NCBI GenBank assembly: GCA_937876205.1
Contig: CALEII010000055.1
Coordinates: 1 to 15,003 of the forward strand
Reading direction: 5' to 3'
Length of the DNA stretch: 15,003 nt
From: an uncultured Clostridia bacterium
GTDB taxonomy: Bacteria; Bacillota; Clostridia; Oscillospirales; Acutalibacteraceae
Position numbers and translations under genes: made by a program. Positions within the stretch are counted from its first letter, which is position 1; each line of letters starts with the position of its first letter. Below are positions 7,681-15,003 of the stretch, piece by piece. Below the pieces are notes generated by a model. The model saw nothing but the letters and a program-made list of their open reading frames with translations. It did not search any database and was not told the origin of the DNA.

Positions 7681-8290
7681 AGACGATTCAATGGCTCGCA
7701 AATTGCTTGAAATTTATATAAACGAAAGTGCAGACTATGAAATGGTTCATTCCATAGAAAGTGCGGCAATGGCTGAGTTTTATTGCCTTACAAACAAAAT
7801 TGATATCATTCTTATGGATGTCTGCACGGCAATGGATGCAAACGGTCTTGAAGCCGCAGAAAAAATCAAGAAGAGCTTCCCCGATATTAAAATAATCATT
7901 ATTACAAGTCAGCCCGAATGCAGTTTTATTGACAGGGCAAGAGCGATTGGCGTTGACAGCTTCTGGTATAAAAATGCAAATGCCGAGGAAATTATTTCCG
8001 TGCTTGACAGAACGGTTGCAGGGGAGAATATTTATCCCGACACCACACCCGATTTAAAATTCGGTGATGCGAAAAGCAGTGAACTTACTGACAGGGAGCT
8101 TGAGGTGTTGCGTGAGCTTACGGGAGGGGAGCCTGATGCTGTCATTGCCGAAAAGCTACACATGTCGCTGAGAACCGTAAAAGCACATATTCAGAATATG
8201 CGTGAAAAAACAGGCTTCCGAAACAGAACGGAGCTTGCCGTAAGAGCCCGTGAAATCGGACTTGTTATAAAAGATAAAAAATCAGAATAA
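7658..8290 (+). CDS. response regulator, NarL/LuxR family
   Basis: A 210-residue two-domain regulator. The receiver domain shows the acidic pocket E8-D9-D10, the phosphoacceptor D54 (ILMDV), T83 and K105. The LuxR-type helix-turn-helix occupies about 145-205 (LTDRELEVLRELTGG ... MSLRTVKAHIQNMREKTGF), with the usual LTxRExEVL start. I chose the ATG at 7658 because the protein then begins MLNVLIVEDD, as the family does; an ATG at 7649 is possible but AAAGG lies only three bases before it. The gene overlaps the kinase gene by 23 bases and is closed by a terminator. LuxR-type regulators bind imperfect palindromes as dimers and often activate from near -42, which fits the TGCAC palindromes around this operon. 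That link is inference. Confidence 0.92.
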   Translation: MLNVLIVEDDSMARKLLEIYINESADYEMVHSIESAAMAEFYCLTNKIDIILMDVCTAMDANGLEAAEKIKKSFPDIKIIIITSQPECSFIDRARAIGVDSFWYKNANAEEIISVLDRTVAGENIYPDTTPDLKFGDAKSSELTDRELEVLRELTGGEPDAVIAEKLHMSLRTVKAHIQNMREKTGFRNRTELAVRAREIGLVIKDKKSE

Positions 8291-8300
8291 GTTTTATCTG

Positions 8301-8325
8301 AAGTGCCTTTCGGGGCACTTTTTTT
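8301..8325 (+). terminator. intrinsic terminator of the signalling operon
   Basis: Stem AAGTGCC (8301-8307) with GGCACTT (8314-8320), loop TTTCGG, followed by a run of T to 8325. The last T is also the first base of promoter motif C, so the terminator and the next regulatory site abut. Confidence 0.9.
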
Positions 8326-8378
8326 GCACTTAAGTACGATGAAGAATTATCTGATTTAATGTATTATTAAGATATAAT
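8325..8378 (+). promoter_or_regulatory. promoter with TGCAC palindrome, copy C (metallophosphatase)
   Basis: TGCACTTAAGTACG (8325-8338) followed by ATGAA, with the perfectly palindromic core ACTTAAGT. TATTAT starts exactly 37 bases from the motif start (8362-8367). A better -10, TATAAT (8373-8378), lies 11 bases further on. No TTGACA-like -35 is present for either. Confidence 0.7.
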
Positions 8379-8403
8379 ATGTTGAATCAGGGGAGAATGC
8401 ATT

Positions 8404-9867
8404 ATGAAAAACATTAAAAAACTTACAATTCTTCACTCAAACGACCTGCACGGTGATTTCCTTGCAGAAGAAATTGACAATAACCTTGTAGGCGGAGTCT
8501 CAATGCTGTCGGGATATGTCAACAAGGTACGCAATGAAGAAGCAAATTCAATTTACTGTATCGCAGGCGATATGTTCAGAGGCTCCGTTATTGATTCTGA
8601 GTTTCAGGGTATTTCAACAATTGAAATTATGAATATGCTTTCTCCTGATGTTGTGACAATCGGCAATCATGAAACGGATTACGGTGTTGCCCATCTTCTG
8701 TTTATTGAGAAATGTGCAAAGTTTCCCATTATAAATGCCAATATGCATATAAAAACAAACGGTGCAAGACTTTTTAAACCCCATTGTATTATTGAACGGG
8801 ACGGAATGAAAATTCTGTTTATCGGTGTTCTGACTGAGGATGTTCTTTCACAGACAAAAAATGATGGAATTATCGGAACATTTGTTGATGTGAACGAAGC
8901 TGCAGAAGAAGTCGGAAAAATATGCAATGCCTATAACGCAATTGATATTGACCTTACCGTGCTTCTTACGCATATCGGTTTTGAAGAAGATAAAAAACTT
9001 GCTGCAAGGCTTGACCCTGCATGGGGTGTCGATATCATTGTGGGTGGTCATTCCCATACTCAGATTGAAAAGCCGGAAGAAGTCAATGATATCCTTATAG
9101 TTCAGGCAGGTACGGGGACAGATTATATCGGAAGATTTGATATCGCTATTGATACCGATAAAAACTGTGTTGACAGTTATGAATGGCAGAATATAAGCAT
9201 TAATGAAAGAACCTGCCCCCGTGATACGGCACTTGAAACAATAATAAACCGTTATAAAGTACAGACCGACAAAAAATACAACCGTCTTGTCACTCGTTTT
9301 CAGAAACAGCTTACACATCCGTCAAGATACCGTGAAACAGAGCTCGGAGGTCTTCTGTCAGATGTTATGAAAGAAAGTCTCGGGCTTGATGTTATGCTTT
9401 TAGGCTCAGGTAGTGTCAGAAATACTGAAATGGGGCCGATTGTCCTGTATTCTGATCTTACAGAATGTTTTCCGTACGACGACCCTGCATATATGCTCAG
9501 GGTTACGGGTGAACAGTTCAAACAAATGATTATGTATATGCTTCGTGATGAAGTATGGCAGGGGTCTCATTGTGAATTCTATCAGTTCAGCTCCGGTATG
9601 AGAGTTGTGTATGACAGAAATGCTCATAAATTCCTTGATTTTTCACTTGACGGACGTCCTGTTGAAGATAAAAAAGTATATAAAATCGGTCTGCAGCATT
9701 TTCATTTCAAAAATGTTGAGAACTTTTTCTCAGTCTCTCTTGAGGAAATAGAAAAGAACGGAAAAACACGCATGGTTGCCACATCATGCCGTGAAATCCT
9801 TGATGAATACCTTTCTTCTCATCAGAATCTGACAAGAGAAATCAGCGGAAGGCTTGTTGTGCTTTAA
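8404..9867 (+). CDS. 5'-nucleotidase family metallophosphatase, YunD-like, cytoplasmic
   Basis: A 487-residue two-domain phosphoesterase. The calcineurin-like N-terminal domain carries the full set of metal ligands: D14 and H16 (NDLHG), D56 (AGDMF), N88-H89-E90 (GNHE), H190 (LLTHIG), and H216/H218 (GGHSH). The C-terminal 5'-nucleotidase substrate domain (about 285-455) contains GSGSVRN (334-340) and FPYDDPAYMLRVTGEQF. The family hydrolyses nucleotides or related phosphoesters. Most members are exported, but this one begins MKNIKKLTILHSND with no signal peptide, as in Bacillus YunD, so I place it in the cytoplasm. AGGGGAG (8389-8395) fixes the start. It has its own shared-motif promoter C, and no terminator is visible after it. 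The true substrate cannot be read from the sequence. Confidence 0.92.
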   Translation: MKNIKKLTILHSNDLHGDFLAEEIDNNLVGGVSMLSGYVNKVRNEEANSIYCIAGDMFRGSVIDSEFQGISTIEIMNMLSPDVVTIGNHETDYGVAHLLFIEKCAKFPIINANMHIKTNGARLFKPHCIIERDGMKILFIGVLTEDVLSQTKNDGIIGTFVDVNEAAEEVGKICNAYNAIDIDLTVLLTHIGFEEDKKLAARLDPAWGVDIIVGGHSHTQIEKPEEVNDILIVQAGTGTDYIGRFDIAIDTDKNCVDSYEWQNISINERTCPRDTALETIINRYKVQTDKKYNRLVTRFQKQLTHPSRYRETELGGLLSDVMKESLGLDVMLLGSGSVRNTEMGPIVLYSDLTECFPYDDPAYMLRVTGEQFKQMIMYMLRDEVWQGSHCEFYQFSSGMRVVYDRNAHKFLDFSLDGRPVEDKKVYKIGLQHFHFKNVENFFSVSLEEIEKNGKTRMVATSCREILDEYLSSHQNLTREISGRLVVL

Positions 9868-9875
9868 AGAAAAAA

Positions 9876-9918
9876 TGCACTAAAGTACGATGAAATATTT
9901 TCCGGAAAAATCTATAAT
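9876..9918 (+). promoter_or_regulatory. promoter with TGCAC palindrome, copy D (DUF5067-like lipoprotein)
   Basis: TGCACTAAAGTACG (9876-9889) followed by ATGAA, with TATAAT (9913-9918) starting exactly 37 bases from the motif start. It begins nine bases after the phosphatase stop. The upstream in-frame TTG at 9931 falls close to the expected start of transcription, supporting the later ATG at 9973. Confidence 0.75.
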
Positions 9919-9972
9919 AAAATTGATGTATTGCATAAATACACCAATATAATCAAAAAGGAGATTTTCAGA

Positions 9973-10962
9973 ATGAAAAAAATTATAGCATTGATGCTCG
10001 CACTTGTTATGCTTTTAAGCTTTGCTGCATGCGGAAAAGACCCCGTTGACAATAATCCTGACGGTGAAAAACAGTCTGCAGGCAGTGAAGAAAATCAGCA
10101 GACCACAGAAGCCGCAAAGCCCTCAGGACTTGCCACAGGCGAATGGGAAAACAATCTTGGCAAATTTGCTGTAGCTCTTGTCGGTGCAGAGCTTTTTAAC
10201 GATGAAGACGGTGCAAAGGCTATCCGTGTTTACCTTGATTTTACAAACAAGGCAGACAGCTACACAACAAGCTTTACAGATGAAAAGAATGATGTTATTC
10301 TCATGCAGGGCGAAGAAGAACTTGATGAAACAGATGCACCCTACGGTGAAGATGTTGCCGAATACGGTAACCATAAGAGAAATGTCCGTCCCGGTGTAAC
10401 AATCCGTTGCATTTATCAGTTTGCTCTCAAAGAAGAAACAGGAACAGTCAATTTCACTCTTACCGCAAAAAAACAGGAAAATGCAGTAATTACTTATGAT
10501 TTCGACCTTGCTGCTCTTCCCGGTGCTCCTGCAGAAGCTTTTGTTGCAAAAGAAATCGCAGCTCCCGATTTCAATAACGGTTGGCCCGAAAGCGGTGAGA
10601 TAACAGATTATTACTCAGGAAAGGCACAGCATAACCTTGTAATCAAAAATGCTGAGTTTGTTGCAGGTGTAAGAGATACAAAGCTTATCAGAGTATATTT
10701 TGATTTCACAAATAACAAGGATGAAGCAACAGACCTTTTCGATGCTGTTGACCTGAGAATTTTCCAGGACGGTATACAGCTTGAAGAAGGGCAGGCAAAT
10801 GAACTCTGTGAATCAGACCTTGCATTCTCAAAGGATGTTGAAGCAGGTCAGACAGTATCTGTTTCAAACGTTTATGTTCTTATCTCCGATTCTCCCGTAG
10901 AAGTTGAAGCAAACGACATATGGGATGATATGGGACTCGCAAAGGTATTCACAGTGGGATAA
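9973..10962 (+). CDS. lipoprotein with two DUF5067-like repeats
   Basis: A 329-residue exported lipoprotein. The signal runs from MKKIIALM to FAAC, with the lipidated cysteine at C20, followed by a disordered Asp/Glu/Gln/Thr-rich linker (about 21-48). Two similar beta-rich modules follow, about 50-185 and 195-329. Each contains a matching strand: KAIRVYLDFTNKAD in the first and KLIRVYFDFTNNKDEA in the second, followed by a ...QGEEELDE or FQDGIQLEE segment. This pattern is that of DUF5067, an Ig-like domain of Firmicutes lipoproteins with unknown function. The ATG at 9973 has AAGGAGA (9958-9964) at a good distance. It is transcribed alone, from promoter D to the terminator at 10982. A binding or structural role at the cell surface is inferred. 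Confidence 0.85.
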   Translation: MKKIIALMLALVMLLSFAACGKDPVDNNPDGEKQSAGSEENQQTTEAAKPSGLATGEWENNLGKFAVALVGAELFNDEDGAKAIRVYLDFTNKADSYTTSFTDEKNDVILMQGEEELDETDAPYGEDVAEYGNHKRNVRPGVTIRCIYQFALKEETGTVNFTLTAKKQENAVITYDFDLAALPGAPAEAFVAKEIAAPDFNNGWPESGEITDYYSGKAQHNLVIKNAEFVAGVRDTKLIRVYFDFTNNKDEATDLFDAVDLRIFQDGIQLEEGQANELCESDLAFSKDVEAGQTVSVSNVYVLISDSPVEVEANDIWDDMGLAKVFTVG

Positions 10963-10981
10963 TGCTTGCATAAAGAATTTC

Positions 10982-11014
10982 AAGACGGCAGTTTTCTGCC
11001 GTCTTATTTTATTT
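10982..11014 (+). terminator. intrinsic terminator after the DUF5067-like lipoprotein
   Basis: Perfect 10-base stem AAGACGGCAG (10982-10991) and CTGCCGTCTT (10996-11005), loop TTTT, then a T-rich tail. Promoter E begins two bases after it. Confidence 0.92.
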
Positions 11015-11015
11015 C

Positions 11016-11058
11016 TGCACTAAAGTACAATGTGCTTTAGCTTTTTTTATTATATAAT
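11016..11058 (+). promoter_or_regulatory. promoter with TGCAC palindrome, copy E (large surface protein)
   Basis: TGCACTAAAGTACA (11016-11029) followed by ATG, with TATAAT (11053-11058) starting exactly 37 bases from the motif start. There is no -35 consensus. The leader to the ATG at 11115 is about 50 bases and holds AGGAGA at 11101-11106. Confidence 0.75.
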
Positions 11059-11114
11059 AAACTTGGAAAATACTATAAAGGTGTTTCTGTAAATCAAAAA
11101 AGGAGATAAAAACT

Positions 11115-14100
11115 ATGAAAAAGAAAGTTTTAAGCATTCTTTTAACACTTGTTATGCTTCTTGGTGTTTTTGCACCTGTGAGCATATTGCCTGCAAGTGC
11201 GGCAGGCCCTATTGAAGGCGCAACAGGCACAGGAACAAAAAATGACCCTGTTATCGCTGACAACGTTATAAAACTGAACAAGGCACTTGAGTATGACGGA
11301 CCGTTATACATTGTGCTTACTGATGTTGATATTACGAACATAGCACTGAGTGATCCGAAGCCCTTTGCTCGGGTAAAATCAACAAAAGTTCTTGAAATCC
11401 GTCAGAATTTTGAATTTGAATTTATCGGTTCGGGCAAATACAGTCTGTTCAGTGTTACGGACGGTGCAGACTTTACTGTCATCAATACTGATGACAGTAA
11501 AGGAAGAAAAATCGAGTATAATTATACTATTTTTGAAACTGAAGGCCCCAATTCAAAATTGTCTGTTAAGGGCGAATTCAAATTCGAAACTACAAATAAA
11601 GATAAATCCGATGTGTATTCAAACGCACTTATTGCTCATCAGGGTAATATTTTCATTGACGGTGCCAGATTCAATTCTGCGAGCTTTCAGAACGGTGCTG
11701 CTACATTGAAGGATATCACCGTAACTGACAGAGCTTCCGTCAAGGGTGTTCCGTTTAAGCTTTATTCGGGAACTGTAGCTACCGATTCAGACCGTACATA
11801 TCACATAGTCCCTGATTACGGCACATCAGTTGTAACAAAAGACCATTTATATGCAAGATGTGTCGGAGGCTTTGATTATCAGTCTCCCGTTGCTATGCCC
11901 GAAGGAATGACTACTGCTCCCGAAACCAAATATTTTCTGGGTCTTAATGCTAAATTTGAATTTAGAACATCAAATAATGCAACATGGGCTGAGGATGAGG
12001 TTTATTCACCCTTCGGTGAAATAAGACTTATTGATTCTTCAAACAATAATCTTCTTTACAGCTCAAAAGACGATGACGAAGGTTTGTTTGATACTAAGGT
12101 TATGCTTAGTGTCAATCTTAAGGATTATATCAAAAAGCCCGGTAAGTATGAAGTAAAAGAAATCCTTACATTCAAGAAGGACGGAGAGCTTATTCAGGAA
12201 GTTGTTCATAGCTTCCCCATAAATGCTGTTATTTTTAGGGAGTTTGTTGCTCAGAGTCCCGCTATGCCTGCAGGTAAAATATCATATCACTTAGGGAAAA
12301 TCACAAAAGCATCCTATCCTGTTACATTTTATGCTCATCGTCTTCCTCAGAATATGGTTGACGAAGGATATGAGTCTATTGCAAAGCTTCAGGTTTACAC
12401 CGCGGAGAATAATATTTATGTTTATGGTGAAAAGGCTTATTGTGATAAGGGACATATAATCTCATATGACCTCAATAAGCTTCCTGCAGGTAGTTACAAG
12501 CTTGTAGAAACAATAGAGCTCAGGGATAAGAACAATAAGGTTGTTGAGTCTGCAGTAAATATATTTAACATTGACTGGACACCCGACCGTGATATTTCAG
12601 AGGTTAATATTTCCGCTAAATGGCAGGGCTATGTTTCTGCACCTGTGTGCACAACAAAGGGTGTAAAGATTAAAAACTATATATGGGAGAAATCTGTCCG
12701 AACAGGATGGATGGCTCTCGACTCATCAGATGCGTTTTTAAAAGGCGGTACATATCGTCTTAGGGTAATCCTTGAAGCTGAAAGCGGATATGAGCTTGCA
12801 GATTCTTATACAGTAAAAATAGATGGTGAGGATGCTACAAGAGGCGAAGGAAATACATGGGTTGCATCCCGCAGAATTGCAGAATATATTAATACTATTG
12901 AGGTTGAGGGATTCTGTGCACCCGAAGCAGGTGCATATCCCGTATTCGACGGTTATGATGTTCAGAGTGCAAATACCTCAGTAAGGCTTGTCGAATGGTA
13001 CAAGTGTGATAAGGACGGCCAAAAGTCCGGTGAACCTCTTACAGCAGAGGATATGTTCGAAAAAGATTCTTATTACCGTCTTGAAGTTACTGTAGGTCTC
13101 GCAAAAGGCTATATGGTTAACGACAGTACCGGCTTCTATATTAACGGCGGTTCTGTAAATTATTATAGCCTTCTCAGAGACAGCTATGTAGGCTACACAG
13201 GCTACAAGGTATATCACGTTGATGATATTGAGGGAACATTCAAGCTTTATCTGTATGACGGAAGTCAGACAGGCGCAGCAAAGGATATTATTATCAAGGA
13301 CGGTCAGTATATTGCTTCCGATTCGGCAACACCGGTATCAACCAAGCCTTCAGGCGGTTATGCATACTATAAGGATGGCGTTCTGACTTTTGAGGCTTAC
13401 GATAATCCAAAGGCTCATTTTGTGTTTGAAGAAGGCAATCTTGATGTTTATCTCAAGGGCAGAAACAGAATCGGTGCTATTTATAACAGTGAACATTTAG
13501 GTGAAATCAACGGTCTTGAAGCCTGTAAGGGTAATATGACAATTGATGCAGATGAAAAAGGCAGTCTTACAGTTGCAAGTAATCCTCTTGATGCTTACTG
13601 CAATATTTATGTAAACACTCTGACCTTCAACGGCGGTAAGGTTACATCTTGCCTTGCAAACGGCACTTACGCCTCAGCCCTCTATGCTGAAAAGCTCATT
13701 ATTGCAGACGGCTACAATGCTTATGTAGGTGAAACTGATGACTTTGATGCTTCAGAAGAGTGGGACAGCACTACATCTATCAAAGATTATGAAAACGTAT
13801 GGCTTGATGAGGATGTATGCAGACACAATTATGTCAAGTACGAAAAATGTGAGCCTACCTGTAAAGAAGAAGGCTGTAAGGAGACATTTGAAATCTGTGA
13901 AGATTGTTATCTTATCGTAAAGAAAGAAAACGGTGAAATCCTTACAGGTGACGAAGCAATGGAATTCTTCTTTGATGTTGTAATTCCCAAGGGAGAGCAC
14001 ACATATCAGTTTATTGAAAAACACGCTGCAACCTGTACTTCAACAGGTGCAAAATCAAACTACTGGCTTTGTACAGTCTGTAGCGGAAAATTTGTAACTG

Positions 14101-15003
14101 ATGCTAAAACGCAGATTACAATGAAAGAATTCCATAAGAATATTTATCTTCCTAAATTATCTCATCAGCTTACAGCAGTACCCGCAAAGGCAGCAGACTG
14201 TGAAAACAACGGTAATATTGCATACTGGACATGTGAAAGCTGCGGAAAATTCTTCTCTGACGATGCGGCTGCAGCTGAAATCGGCTCTGCAGATACAGTT
14301 ATTCCCGCAACAGGCCATACAGAAGAAGTAATTCCCGGCAAGGCTGCAACAGAAACTGAAACAGGTCTTACAGAAGGTAAGAAGTGCTCTGTATGTAACA
14401 AGATTCTTGTTGCACAGAAAGAAATCCCCAAACTCGAACCCGGTCATAAACATTCATATACAGATGTTGTAACTCCTCCCACCTGTAAAGATAAAGGATT
14501 TACAACTCACACTTGTGCTTGCGGTGATGTTATAGTTGATACATATACAGATCCTACAGATGCACATACCCCCGTTGTTGTTCCCGGCAAAGCGCCCACA
14601 TATCAGGATACAGGTCTTACGGACGGTGAAAAGTGTTCAGTCTGCGGTAAGATTCTCAAAGAGCAGGAAGTTATTGATAAGCTTCCCACAGACCATTCAC
14701 ACGAGTATACGGACACTGTTATTGCCCCCACTTGCGGCGACAAGGGTTATACCAAGCATGTCTGTATCTGCGGTGATGTGGTTATAGACACTTACGTTGA
14801 CCCGACAGGTGAGCATACTCCTGAAGTGATTCCCGGTAAGCCTGCAACAGAAACAGAAACGGGTCTTACAGACGGTGAAAAGTGTTCAGTCTGCGGTAAG
14901 ATTCTCAAAGAGCAGGAAGTTATTCCCTCAACGGGTACAACAGATGAAATTATGCTCGGTGATGTAAACAAGGACGGCAGAATAACAGCAATGGATGCCC
15001 GTC
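11115..15003 (+). CDS. large secreted repeat protein with dockerin-like end (3' end outside window)
   Basis: An open frame of 1296 residues runs off the right edge. It starts at an ATG eight bases after AGGAGA and has a typical signal peptide (MKKKVLSILL ... ASA, cleavage near residue 30). The first 950 residues are beta-rich and not repetitive; I recognise no catalytic domain. From residue 962 a series of His/Cys-rich modules begins (histidines at 962, 1017, 1068, 1111, 1151, 1194, 1234), with signatures such as KCSVCGK and THTCACGD. The last three sets follow an exact 83-residue period. The window ends in GDVNKDGRITAMDAR (from 1282), the first calcium-binding repeat of a type I dockerin-like domain. 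Such proteins in Ruminococcus-type bacteria are exported and may dock to cohesin-bearing scaffolds. The adhesion or scaffold role is inferred; the product is not a recognised enzyme. Confidence 0.88.
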   Translation, partial: MKKKVLSILLTLVMLLGVFAPVSILPASAAGPIEGATGTGTKNDPVIADNVIKLNKALEYDGPLYIVLTDVDITNIALSDPKPFARVKSTKVLEIRQNFEFEFIGSGKYSLFSVTDGADFTVINTDDSKGRKIEYNYTIFETEGPNSKLSVKGEFKFETTNKDKSDVYSNALIAHQGNIFIDGARFNSASFQNGAATLKDITVTDRASVKGVPFKLYSGTVATDSDRTYHIVPDYGTSVVTKDHLYARCVGGFDYQSPVAMPEGMTTAPETKYFLGLNAKFEFRTSNNATWAEDEVYSPFGEIRLIDSSNNNLLYSSKDDDEGLFDTKVMLSVNLKDYIKKPGKYEVKEILTFKKDGELIQEVVHSFPINAVIFREFVAQSPAMPAGKISYHLGKITKASYPVTFYAHRLPQNMVDEGYESIAKLQVYTAENNIYVYGEKAYCDKGHIISYDLNKLPAGSYKLVETIELRDKNNKVVESAVNIFNIDWTPDRDISEVNISAKWQGYVSAPVCTTKGVKIKNYIWEKSVRTGWMALDSSDAFLKGGTYRLRVILEAESGYELADSYTVKIDGEDATRGEGNTWVASRRIAEYINTIEVEGFCAPEAGAYPVFDGYDVQSANTSVRLVEWYKCDKDGQKSGEPLTAEDMFEKDSYYRLEVTVGLAKGYMVNDSTGFYINGGSVNYYSLLRDSYVGYTGYKVYHVDDIEGTFKLYLYDGSQTGAAKDIIIKDGQYIASDSATPVSTKPSGGYAYYKDGVLTFEAYDNPKAHFVFEEGNLDVYLKGRNRIGAIYNSEHLGEINGLEACKGNMTIDADEKGSLTVASNPLDAYCNIYVNTLTFNGGKVTSCLANGTYASALYAEKLIIADGYNAYVGETDDFDASEEWDSTTSIKDYENVWLDEDVCRHNYVKYEKCEPTCKEEGCKETFEICEDCYLIVKKENGEILTGDEAMEFFFDVVIPKGEHTYQFIEKHAATCTSTGAKSNYWLCTVCSGKFVTDAKTQITMKEFHKNIYLPKLSHQLTAVPAKAADCENNGNIAYWTCESCGKFFSDDAAAAEIGSADTVIPATGHTEEVIPGKAATETETGLTEGKKCSVCNKILVAQKEIPKLEPGHKHSYTDVVTPPTCKDKGFTTHTCACGDVIVDTYTDPTDAHTPVVVPGKAPTYQDTGLTDGEKCSVCGKILKEQEVIDKLPTDHSHEYTDTVIAPTCGDKGYTKHVCICGDVVIDTYVDPTGEHTPEVIPGKPATETETGLTDGEKCSVCGKILKEQEVIPSTGTTDEIMLGDVNKDGRITAMDAR
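14610..14924 (+). repeat. near-identical 66-base coding repeat, two copies
   Basis: Bases 14610-14675 and 14859-14924 match at 64 of 66 positions and begin 249 bases (83 codons) apart. They encode the GLTDGEKCSVCGKILKEQ segment of the His/Cys modules. A diverged third copy (GLTEGKKCSVCNKILVAQ) begins near 14364. The high identity suggests recent duplication or gene conversion within the surface-protein gene. Confidence 0.9.

Noticed and set aside
8301..8340. GCACTT in the terminator stem as a sixth operator
   Set aside because: The terminator only shares the GCACTT string; it lacks the GTAC half-site and the downstream -10 spacing.
8848..9318. Minus-strand open frame of 156 codons
   Set aside because: Opposite the metallophosphatase catalytic region, with no start signal or recognisable domain.
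11392..11709. Plus-strand open frame of 105 codons
   Set aside because: It is in another frame within the large surface-protein gene, whose own frame is open from 11115 to the right edge.
14157..14453. Cys-rich minus-strand open frames near the right end
   Set aside because: They are reverse shadows of the His/Cys modules in the surface protein.
14610..14924. CRISPR-like or mobile repeats
   Set aside because: The repeats are in frame, spaced by codons and encode protein modules; no regular spacers, transposase or terminal inverted repeats are present.

Overview
The window looks like a chromosomal segment from a low-to-moderate GC, Gram-positive Clostridia, most likely a gut member of the Oscillospiraceae (Ruminococcus-like). 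The evidence is strong AGGAGG-type ribosome binding sites, TATAAT promoters, lipoproteins with Clostridia-style lipoboxes, a 7TM-type sensor family common in that group, and a surface protein that runs into a dockerin-like calcium-binding repeat at the right edge. Taxonomy is an inference; there is no rRNA or other marker gene.

Layout, left to right. At the left edge is the 5' part of a minus-strand polysaccharide deacetylase gene (PdaB-like). Divergent from it is a large SF2 helicase with an unusual C-terminal pair of membrane segments (345-2969). A small protein with four CxxC pairs follows (3058-3399). It converges across a bidirectional terminator on a minus-strand lipoprotein gene (3450-4583). 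In the centre is a tightly overlapping plus-strand signalling operon: a 7TM sensor protein without a recognisable ATPase (4722-6380), a NarX/DesK-type histidine kinase with a PAS-like region (6373-7680), and a NarL/LuxR-type response regulator (7658-8290), closed by a terminator. To the right are three separately promoted genes: a cytoplasmic 5'-nucleotidase-family metallophosphatase (8404-9867), a lipoprotein with two DUF5067-like repeats (9973-10962), and a secreted repeat protein of at least 1296 residues with a dockerin-like end (11115 to the right edge).

The most notable observation is not a gene. Five promoters, on both sides of the signalling operon and on both strands, carry the same imperfect palindrome, consensus TGCACTWWWGTACRATG. 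In four of the five a -10 hexamer starts exactly 37 bases after the first T of the motif; in the fifth the offset is 37-38. The motif replaces the -35 element and is centred near -42.5, the classical position of a class II activator. I propose that the window shows a compact, possibly undescribed regulon in which the central two-component system, or another dimeric activator, switches on a set of surface and accessory proteins. The motif and its geometry are seen directly. The identity of the regulator and the function of the set are inference.
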